A DNA stretch of 59,683 nt. Origin: an uncultured Porphyromonadaceae bacterium. Lineage in GTDB: Bacteria; Bacteroidota; Bacteroidia; Bacteroidales; Muribaculaceae. The position numbers and the translations under genes are program-made. Position 1 is the stretch's first letter. Each line of letters opens with the position of its first letter. A model generated the notes under the pieces. That model was not told the origin of the DNA, did not search any database, and saw nothing but the letters and a program-made list of their open reading frames with translations. The DNA is taken from positions 1-59,683 of the forward strand of contig CAMWQB010000005.1 of the NCBI GenBank assembly GCA_947176295.1, written 5' to 3'. Of the stretch, positions 53,488-59,683 are shown in pieces.

Positions 53488-53519
53488 CGAAGATACAACA
53501 AAAAACCGAAGCCTCCAAA
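53488..53519 (-). promoter_or_regulatory. Promoter of the glutamine synthetase cluster
   Basis: On the minus strand TTTG (53519-53516), 20 nt, then TATCTTCG (53495-53488), one mismatch to TAnnTTTG. About 35 nt before the ATG at 53452. Confidence 0.7.
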
Positions 53520-53550
53520 AAAACTCAAAACAACAACAAGCTGCAGGGGA

Positions 53551-55488
53551 TCAAAGCGAGGCGATGTAGGTGGCGAGGCGGGAGTAGAAGGGATGGGCGG
53601 AGGTGAGGGTGGGAACGTCGCCGATTATTATGAGTTTCATGCGAGCGCGGGTCATGGCAACGTTCATGCGACGGAGATCGCGGAGAAACCCGATCTGCGC
53701 CTGCGAATTGTTGCGGACAAGGGAAATGAGAATTACATCGCATTCGCGGCCTTGAAAGCCGTCGACGGTATTCACGGAGATAAGTCCGCGGAAGGGCTTC
53801 GCCCATGCCTCGCAGCGCAGGAGCGTGCGCAGATAGCGCACCTGCGCGCGGTAGGGAGATATTATGCCGACGTCTATGCGCTCGTCGAGAATACGGTCTT
53901 TTCCTATCCTGAGGAAATATTCTTTCAGGGTGGCGATGGTGAGGCGAGCCTCGGCTTTGTTGATTCGGCCGAAGGATTCTCCGGCGAGGGCTTCGCGGAA
54001 AGCAGTATCGGCATCGAGAGGGGCCTCTGCCGGCGCCTCCCCCTCCTGCTGCAAGGGCACGTCGATGAGCGATGTGTCGATCCACTCGATAGGCACGTCG
54101 AGGTCGAGAATTCCGCGGTGTTCCACCTCCGGGGCCGCTATCACGGCCGAGCCATAGAACCACTCGCTCGAGAAACGCATGATGTCTCGGTGCATGCGAT
54201 ACTGCACCGAGAGGAGCGAAAGGCACTCCGGATGGTTGGCGGCAATGCGCTCCATGAGCGAGCGGGCAAGGCCGCCACGGGCAGCCTCGACGTTCTTCAC
54301 CGTCGGGGGCAACTGACAATGGTCGCCTGCGAGAATCATCCGCCTTGCCCTGCGCATCGGAATCCACGAGGCAGGCTCGGATGCCTGAGCGGCCTCGTCG
54401 ATGAAGACAGTGGCGAAAGTCATGCCTTCGAGAATCTTGGAAGCGCTCCCCACAAGGGTGGAGGCAATGACGTTGGCGGAATCGAAAATTTCGGTGCGGA
54501 TTCGAATCTCGAGCTCCTGAGCGCGGGCGCGAAGACTGTCCATCTTCTGATGCCAGCTGTCGGAGCGACGCCGTGCGGCTCTGAGCTCGCGCATGGCCTT
54601 TCGGATGCTCCAGAGGTGAGGATATTCGGGATGTGCCTCGAAGCGTCGTTCGTATGTGAAGGCGAGCATGCGGTCGTTGACGCGCGAGGGATTTCCGATG
54701 CGCAGCACGCGGATGCCTCGGTCGAGGAGCTTCTCGCAAATCCAGTCGACGGCCATATTGCTCTGGGCACAAACGAGCACCTGGCTCTCGCGCCGGAGAG
54801 TTTCGTATATGGCTTCGACGAGCGTGGTGGTCTTACCCGTGCCGGGCGGCCCATGGACGACGGCTACTTCCTGAGCTCGAAGCACCTTGTTGACAGCCGC
54901 CTCCTGCGAGGAGTTGAGATACGGGAATCCGAGCGGAGGAAGCGATAATTCAGAGGCGCGGCGTGATGGCGCGGAGATAAAATCGTTCAATGCGCCCATC
55001 CGGCCTTTTCCTGCGGCCACGGCATCGAGGGCATCGAACATGGCGCGGAAGGAAGTTTCGTCGAAAAAGAGCATCACTCCTGCCCGGAGGCCCGGAGCTT
55101 CCAGAACGCTCAGCGACGCGCTTTCGGGCACGGCCACGAGCATACGGTCGCCGTCGACACAGTTTACCGTGCCTGTGAAAAGCAAGCGCGGGGCTGCGGC
55201 GGGGTCGCCGGAGAGGGTAAAAAACACGACGGGCTTGCCGTATTCAAACTCGTGGGAAATCTCGGAATCAGCGGCCGGCTCCGAGCGGAAAATCTCGACA
55301 ATCCTCGCGTCGAGGGAATTGATGAAGTCGGCTCCCGTCCGGATAGGAAACCACGCGCGGCCGCGCTCGATCAGCCGGCTCACGCCGGCGCGGTCGGCAA
55401 TTTTCAGGAACGATGCTTTTTCCTCCTCGTATTCGAGGCGGAGAAGGCGCCGGAGCCCGGCAATATGTGCCTGCGGGGAGAGGGACAT
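53551..55488 (-). CDS. SF1B DNA/RNA helicase (IGHMBP2/DNA2-NAM7 type)
   Basis: 645 residues. An N-terminal beta-barrel-like region (about 70-180) precedes the helicase core: Walker A VVHGPPGTGKTTTLVEAIYE, motif Ia VLVCAQSNMAVD, motif II FIDEAAQASEP, motif III LAGDHCQLPPTVKN, motif IV YRMHRDIMRFSSEWFYGS, motif V NTVDGFQGRECDVILISLVR and motif VI RRMNVAMTRARMKLIIIGD. All motifs are intact. Bacterial relatives are plain 5'-3' nucleic-acid translocases of uncertain role. It lies 18 nt after the miaB stop, so is probably co-transcribed with miaB. Confidence 0.94.
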   Translation of the reverse strand: MSLSPQAHIAGLRRLLRLEYEEEKASFLKIADRAGVSRLIERGRAWFPIRTGADFINSLDARIVEIFRSEPAADSEISHEFEYGKPVVFFTLSGDPAAAPRLLFTGTVNCVDGDRMLVAVPESASLSVLEAPGLRAGVMLFFDETSFRAMFDALDAVAAGKGRMGALNDFISAPSRRASELSLPPLGFPYLNSSQEAAVNKVLRAQEVAVVHGPPGTGKTTTLVEAIYETLRRESQVLVCAQSNMAVDWICEKLLDRGIRVLRIGNPSRVNDRMLAFTYERRFEAHPEYPHLWSIRKAMRELRAARRRSDSWHQKMDSLRARAQELEIRIRTEIFDSANVIASTLVGSASKILEGMTFATVFIDEAAQASEPASWIPMRRARRMILAGDHCQLPPTVKNVEAARGGLARSLMERIAANHPECLSLLSVQYRMHRDIMRFSSEWFYGSAVIAAPEVEHRGILDLDVPIEWIDTSLIDVPLQQEGEAPAEAPLDADTAFREALAGESFGRINKAEARLTIATLKEYFLRIGKDRILDERIDVGIISPYRAQVRYLRTLLRCEAWAKPFRGLISVNTVDGFQGRECDVILISLVRNNSQAQIGFLRDLRRMNVAMTRARMKLIIIGDVPTLTSAHPFYSRLATYIASL

Positions 55489-55506
55489 CGCTGACCGGGA
55501 AAAGGC

Positions 55507-56865
55507 TCAATCGTTGCAGACCTCGCAAAGAAGCGTGGCCGACGAAGCATCGAGCACACGCACCCTGACGGTGTCGCCCACGCGGATGCCCTCGCGACGA
55601 GGGAAAACGGCAGTCTTGTTCTGCGAAGTGCGACCCACCATCTGCTCCTTGCTCCGCTTGGCCACCCCTTCGACAAGGACCTCAAAGACCTTGCCGACAT
55701 CGCGGCGATTGGACTCGAGGGAGAGGCTGTTCTGAAGCGCAATCATGCGATTGAGTCTTTCGATTTTGACGTCTTCGGGAATATTGTCGGGCATCGTGCG
55801 CGAGGCCAGTGTGCCGGGGCGCTCGGAATACTTGAACATGAAGGCCGAGTCGAAGCCCACTTCCTCCATGAGTGAAAGCGTCTGCTGGAAATCTTCCTCC
55901 GTCTCGTCGTGGAAGCCAGTGAAGACGTCGGTGGATATTCCGCAGTCGGGGATGCGGCTGCGGATGGCAGCAATGCGTTCGAGATACCACGCGCGGGTGT
56001 ACTTGCGGTTCATCAGCCCGAGCACCTTATCGGAGCCGCTCTGAACGGGTAGATGAATCCAACGGCAGAGATTCGGATGGGCAGCGATTACATCGAGAGT
56101 CTCATCGCTCATATCCTTGGGATGGGAGGTGGTGAAGCGCACGCGCATATCAGGGGCAGCCTCGGCAACGGCGGCAAGCAATTTCGGGAAATCGACGGTC
56201 TCGCCTGTTTCGTCGTCGACATAAAGATAGCTGTTGACGTTCTGGCCCAGGAGCGTAACCTCCTTGAAGCCACGGTCGCGGAGGTCGGCGAGCTCGCGGA
56301 GGATACTTGCGAGGGGACGTGAGCGTTCGCGTCCGCGAGTATAAGGCACGATGCAATAGGAGCAGAAATTGTTGCAGCCTCGCATGATGCTGATCCACCC
56401 CGAGACGTTCTGGCCCGGAATACGAGCTGGCACGACGTCGCGGTATGTCTCCGTAGTGCTGAGTTCCACATTCACCGCCTTCTGCCCCATTTCGGCGGCA
56501 GCGAGCAGGGCGGGCAGATCGAGATATGAATCAGGGCCAGCCACAATGTCGACGCCATGCTTCTCGGTGAGCTCGTCCTTGACGCGCTCGGCCATGCAGC
56601 CTATGACGCCTATATACGTCAGGGGCGAATCCTTTCGTCGGCGCAAGGAGTTGAGAAACTGCAAGCGGCGGACAATCTTCTGCTCGGCATTGTCGCGGAT
56701 AGAGCAGGTGTTGAGCAGCACGGTGTGGGCTTCTTCGAGATTTTCGGCCAGCTCATATCCGGCCATGCCGGCTATGGATGCAACGACCTCAGAGTCGGCG
56801 ACATTCATCTGGCAGCCGTAGGTCTCGATATATATTTTTTTTTGAGAGTCAGAAATTTCAGCCAT
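55507..56865 (-). CDS. miaB: tRNA-2-methylthio-N6-isopentenyladenosine synthase MiaB
   Basis: Radical-SAM enzyme adding the methylthio group at A37 of tRNAs reading U-starting codons. 452 residues. The first Fe-S cluster Cys are in ETYGCQMNVADSE, LLNTCSIRDNAEQ and VIGCMAERVKDE; the radical-SAM Cys3 motif is MRGCNNFCSYCIVPYTRGRE. VTLLGQNVNSYLYVDDETGE and HLPVQSGSDKVLGLMNRKYT follow, then a C-terminal TRAM domain (about 380-450). Divergent from the plus-strand gene at 56933 with overlapping promoters. Confidence 0.96.
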   Translation of the reverse strand: MAEISDSQKKIYIETYGCQMNVADSEVVASIAGMAGYELAENLEEAHTVLLNTCSIRDNAEQKIVRRLQFLNSLRRRKDSPLTYIGVIGCMAERVKDELTEKHGVDIVAGPDSYLDLPALLAAAEMGQKAVNVELSTTETYRDVVPARIPGQNVSGWISIMRGCNNFCSYCIVPYTRGRERSRPLASILRELADLRDRGFKEVTLLGQNVNSYLYVDDETGETVDFPKLLAAVAEAAPDMRVRFTTSHPKDMSDETLDVIAAHPNLCRWIHLPVQSGSDKVLGLMNRKYTRAWYLERIAAIRSRIPDCGISTDVFTGFHDETEEDFQQTLSLMEEVGFDSAFMFKYSERPGTLASRTMPDNIPEDVKIERLNRMIALQNSLSLESNRRDVGKVFEVLVEGVAKRSKEQMVGRTSQNKTAVFPRREGIRVGDTVRVRVLDASSATLLCEVCND

Positions 56866-56881
56866 TTCTTAGATATAAAAA

Positions 56882-56923
56882 TTTGTGTCTTTGCACAAGA
56901 TTGCGTATTTTTGTGCAAAATTA
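56882..56923. promoter_or_regulatory. Overlapping divergent promoters
   Basis: Plus strand: TTTG (56882-56885), 20 nt, TATTTTTG (56906-56913) for the gene at 56933. Minus strand: TAATTTTG (56923-56916) for miaB. The two -7 boxes are 2 nt apart on opposite strands, so polymerase binding may be mutually exclusive. Confidence 0.65.
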
Positions 56924-56932
56924 CAAAAAAAA

Positions 56933-57394
56933 GTGGATTTCGGAGATATATCGGACATCATAGTTGGCCTCATCGTGGTAGGCTCCGGCATCTGGGGTAT
57001 TATCATCAAACCTTTGATGGAAGGACTGAAGAAGCAAAGCAAATCCGGAAACCTGCACCCCGGGCAGCCTAAGCGCCGGACAGCCCCCCGGCCCGCAACG
57101 GCACGGAGAAGTGCAGCCGAGGCCCATATCAGCGAGGAAGCTGCCTTCACACCCTGGGCCGCCGAACCGACGCGTGCGCGGCAGCCGCTTGCCGTGGAGA
57201 CCAAGCCCGCGCCCTTCATCAGCGGCGAAGAGGGCATCCGCTCCACAGTCGACGCCGATGCAGGGGCAGAAGCCGAGTTGGCGGCCATAAACGACAGCCC
57301 GATATACGCATCGGAGCTCTTGGGCTCGACACAGGAAGACTTGCGGCGAGGGGTAATCTGGGCCGAAATCCTCAAACCCAAATATCAGGATTGA
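56933..57394 (+). CDS. Small membrane-anchored protein, unknown function
   Basis: 153 residues. The start is placed at GTG 56933 (VDFGDISDIIVGLIVVGSGI), because the upstream in-frame ATG (56885) lies inside the promoter. One N-terminal membrane helix (about 8-26), a Lys/Arg/Pro/Ala-rich disordered middle, and a short conserved-looking end EDLRRGVIWAEILKPKYQD. The same end pattern (LRxAVIxSEIL-K/R-KY) occurs in small Bacteroidales proteins in my experience, but the function is unknown. It precedes the CoA-transferase gene by 84 nt and is probably co-transcribed. Confidence 0.7.
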   Translation: MDFGDISDIIVGLIVVGSGIWGIIIKPLMEGLKKQSKSGNLHPGQPKRRTAPRPATARRSAAEAHISEEAAFTPWAAEPTRARQPLAVETKPAPFISGEEGIRSTVDADAGAEAELAAINDSPIYASELLGSTQEDLRRGVIWAEILKPKYQD

Positions 57395-57478
57395 GCCCGC
57401 AGGGCATCTCCCGCACAAACTACACCAAAAGAAAACACAATACGAAAAAACATAACCAATCTCACACATTTCTCACAA

Positions 57479-58972
57479 ATGGCATTCAACTATATGACGG
57501 CTCAAGAAGCCGCAGAAATGATTAAGGATGGTGATACCATCGGCCTTTCGGGCTTCACCGCCCCCGGCACGCCTAAAGTGATAACAGACGCCCTGGCCGT
57601 GAAGGCCACCCGCGAGCATGAGGCCGGACGGCCCTTCAAAGTGAATCTTTTCACGGGTGCATCGACCAGCGACCACGTGGACGGCGCCCTCTCCCGCGCC
57701 AACGCCATCAACATGCGTGCGCCCTATCAGAACGTGCCCGACCTGCGCAAGCGCATCAACAGCCACGACGTACACTACTTCGACCGCCATCTTTCGGAAA
57801 TGGCACAGGAAGTGCGCTACGGCTTCTACGGCAAAATCGACTATGCTATAATCGAAGCCGCCGACATCACGCCCGACGGCGAAATAATCCTCGGCACCGG
57901 CGTGGGCAATGTGCCTACTTACGCCCGCCTGGCCGACAAAATTTTCATCGAGCTCAACGAGGCTCTGCCTTCGAGCCTCCTGGGCATGCACGACATCACG
58001 CTCCTCCAAGACCCTCCCTACCGTCGCGAGATACCCATCTACGCCGCCAACGACCGCATCGGCTCGCCCGTGCTGAAGGTGGATCCTTCGAAAATCGTGG
58101 GCATCGTCCGCAACAACATGCTCGACGGCGTGAAGCCTTTCACGGCTGTGGACGAAGTGAGCCAGCAGATTGGCTCGAACGTGGTGAACTTCCTCGTCGG
58201 CGAATACATGGCCGGCCGCCTGCCCAAGGAATTCCTGCCCCTGCAGAGCGGCGTGGGCAATGTGGCCAATGCCGTGCTCTACGACCTTGGCGAAAGCAAG
58301 GAGCTGCCCAACTTCATGATGTATACCGAGGTGATTCAGGACGCCGTGCTCGAGCTGCTGAAGAAAGGCAAGTGCACCTTCGCCTCGACCTGCTCGATGA
58401 CCTTCTCCGACGATACGGAAGAGAAGCTCTTCGCCGACATCGACTTCTTCCACGACAAGATCCTGATGCGCCCGGCAGAAATCTCGAACAACCCCGAGGT
58501 GATCCGCCGCATAGGCGTCATTGCCATGAACACGGCCCTCGAAGCCGACATCTTCGGTTCCGTAAACTCCACTCACGTGCTCGGCACGAAGATGATGAAC
58601 GGCATCGGCGGCTCGGGCGACTTCACCCGCAATGCCTATCTGTCGATATTCAGCTGCCCGTCCGTAACGAAGGGTGGCATGATTTCGAACATCGTGCCGA
58701 TGGTGGCTCACCCCGACCACAGCGAACACTCGGTCGACATCCTCGTAACGGACCAGGGCGTGGCCGATCTGCGCCACAAGGACCCCGAGGAACGCGCCAA
58801 GCTCATCATCGAAAAATGCGCACATCCGATGTACAAGGAGCTGCTCTGGGATTACCTCAAGCTCGGCAAGGGCGGCCAGACGCCTTGCACGCTCAAGGCT
58901 GCCTTCGAGTTCCACAACGCCTTCAACGAAACGGGCGACATGCGCAACTCCGATTTCGGCAAATATTGCTAA
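57479..58972 (+). CDS. Acetyl-CoA hydrolase/CoA-transferase (succinate:acetate type)
   Basis: 497 residues in the Cat1/AarC/YgfH family; moves CoA between acyl groups in fermentation (succinate, acetate or propionate). Motifs: GDTIGLSGFTAPGTPKVITD, LFTGASTSDHVDGAL, ILGTGVGNVPTYARLADKIF, the catalytic Glu E284 in FMMYTEVIQDAVLEL, FGSVNSTHVLGTKMMNGIGG and NIVPMVAHPDHSEHSVDILV. The exact acyl substrate is not certain. A terminator follows. Confidence 0.94.
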   Translation: MAFNYMTAQEAAEMIKDGDTIGLSGFTAPGTPKVITDALAVKATREHEAGRPFKVNLFTGASTSDHVDGALSRANAINMRAPYQNVPDLRKRINSHDVHYFDRHLSEMAQEVRYGFYGKIDYAIIEAADITPDGEIILGTGVGNVPTYARLADKIFIELNEALPSSLLGMHDITLLQDPPYRREIPIYAANDRIGSPVLKVDPSKIVGIVRNNMLDGVKPFTAVDEVSQQIGSNVVNFLVGEYMAGRLPKEFLPLQSGVGNVANAVLYDLGESKELPNFMMYTEVIQDAVLELLKKGKCTFASTCSMTFSDDTEEKLFADIDFFHDKILMRPAEISNNPEVIRRIGVIAMNTALEADIFGSVNSTHVLGTKMMNGIGGSGDFTRNAYLSIFSCPSVTKGGMISNIVPMVAHPDHSEHSVDILVTDQGVADLRHKDPEERAKLIIEKCAHPMYKELLWDYLKLGKGGQTPCTLKAAFEFHNAFNETGDMRNSDFGKYC

Positions 58973-59011
58973 ACGCGAGGCATCAGCTCTGAATTCAAGA
59001 ACAGACACTCA

Positions 59012-59035
59012 GGGGACGCGGCATGCCGCGTCCCC
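59012..59035 (+). terminator. Hairpin after the CoA-transferase gene
   Basis: A perfect 24-nt palindrome starting GGGGACGCGG; only weak T-richness follows (CTGCTTATA). 40 nt after the stop and 21 nt before ruvA. Confidence 0.6.
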
Positions 59036-59055
59036 CTGCTTATACAATAGAACTT

Positions 59056-59652
59056 ATGATAGAATATATCCGCGGCAGCATAGCAGCGCTGAATCCGGCG
59101 GCGGCCGTGCTCGAAACCGCCGGCGGCGTGGGCTACGTGCTGAACATTTCGCTTCTCACCTTCAGCGCCCTGGAGGGGAAGACGGAGGGGCGGCTGCTGG
59201 TGCATGAGGTGATACGCGAGGACGCATATCAGCTCTACGGCTTCGCGCAGGAACGCGAGCGCGAGCTCTTCCGGATGCTCATAGGCGTGAGCGGCGTCGG
59301 GGCCTCGACGGCACTGATCGTGCTTTCCTCCCTGGGACCTGCGGAGCTGGAAGGCGTCATAGCCTCGGGCGATGCCAAGAGGCTGAAGAGCGTGAAGGGG
59401 ATAGGCACAAAAACGGCAGAAAGAATAATTGTGGACCTCCGCGATAAAATAAAATCCGCAGGCTCTACGTTAATATTCCAGACCGGGGAGCAGAAGGCAA
59501 CGCAAAGCGAGGCTTTCGACGAGGCTCATGCTGCGCTCGTGATGCTCGGATTCGACCGGAAGGCAGCCGAAAAGGTGCTCACAGCGATCTTCAAAGACGA
59601 GCCCGCCATCAAGGTGGAGCAGGCCATAAAGAAGGCTCTGCCACGTCTCTAA
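59056..59652 (+). CDS. ruvA: Holliday junction branch-migration subunit RuvA
   Basis: 198 residues from ATG 59056 (MIEYIRGSIAALNPAAAVLE); the open frame upstream to 59023 runs through the palindrome and is rejected. N-terminal OB fold (GVGYVLNISLLTFSALEG, VHEVIREDAYQLYGF). Two helix-hairpin-helix motifs (LIGVSGVGASTALIVLSSLG, LKSVKGIGTKTAERIIVDLR). C-terminal domain III binds RuvB (AHAALVMLGFDRKAAEKVLT). With RuvB it moves Holliday junctions in recombination repair. RuvB is not in the window. Confidence 0.96.
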   Translation: MIEYIRGSIAALNPAAAVLETAGGVGYVLNISLLTFSALEGKTEGRLLVHEVIREDAYQLYGFAQERERELFRMLIGVSGVGASTALIVLSSLGPAELEGVIASGDAKRLKSVKGIGTKTAERIIVDLRDKIKSAGSTLIFQTGEQKATQSEAFDEAHAALVMLGFDRKAAEKVLTAIFKDEPAIKVEQAIKKALPRL

Positions 59653-59683
59653 GGCATCTTCTTCCATCCGGTCTCCCCCATGT

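Noticed and set aside
57473-59008. 511-residue minus-strand open frame opposite the CoA-transferase
   Set aside because: Valine/glutamate/histidine-rich mirror of a well-conserved enzyme gene; no motif.
1-59683. tRNA, rRNA or CRISPR features
   Set aside because: No cloverleaf, rRNA segment or regular repeat-spacer pattern was noticed in any intergenic region.

Overview
The window is chromosomal DNA from a Bacteroidales bacterium, most likely a gut commensal of the Muribaculaceae/Porphyromonadaceae type. Four things point there: a complete type IX secretion (T9SS) core cluster, Bacteroidetes promoters (TTTG, about 19-20 nt, then TAnnTTTG), several secreted proteins ending in a short T9SS-like C-terminal tail, and a high-GC backbone with typical Bacteroidales housekeeping genes. 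The family assignment is inference; the order-level assignment is well supported.

Layout. 1-0.35 kb: a degraded acyltransferase-3 remnant. 0.44-7.55 kb: the T9SS operon porT-porP-porK-porL-porM-porN, closed by a strong terminator whose U-tract also carries the -33 element of the next promoter. 7.7-10 kb: a TonB-dependent receptor. 10.1-16.3 kb: rubrerythrin, a small membrane protein, a RelA/SpoT synthetase with a lost hydrolase motif, a lipoprotein, and small conserved proteins (DUF6155, a membrane protein, DUF4919). 16.4-27.8 kb: a region of exported proteins, namely a carbohydrate-binding protein, an M6 metalloprotease, its tandem paralogue lacking every zinc ligand, and a large secreted protein, with an HdeD-like membrane protein and an iron alcohol dehydrogenase between them. 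27.9-34.4 kb: a dense plus-strand housekeeping block: panC-panD-ffh-folD-capA-like, an outer-membrane barrel, recR and a GNAT acetyltransferase, met by a convergent yqgE.

35.0-41.9 kb has visibly lower GC: a uracil-DNA-glycosylase-family gene, an orphan Wza/Wzc polysaccharide export pair, queA, a YjbR-like gene, an unfamiliar ORF with a PD-(D/E)xK-like motif plus membrane segments, and a 127-bp MITE-like inverted-repeat element. 41.9-56.9 kb is read entirely from the minus strand: a 1384-residue repeat-rich secreted protein, then a tightly packed cluster transcribed glutamine synthetase - GH35 beta-galactosidase - Na+/Ca2+ exchanger - TPR sensor kinase - LuxR-type regulator, then a DNA2/NAM7-type helicase and miaB. 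56.9-59.7 kb is plus strand again: a small membrane protein, an acetyl-CoA hydrolase/CoA-transferase and ruvA.

Functionally, the T9SS machine and at least four to five nearby candidate cargo proteins suggest active protein export to the cell surface. The points most worth checking are the active/dead M6 protease pair, the synthetase with a lost hydrolase motif, the metabolic-plus-sensory GS/GH35/exchanger/two-component operon, and the low-GC nuclease-like membrane ORF beside a MITE.
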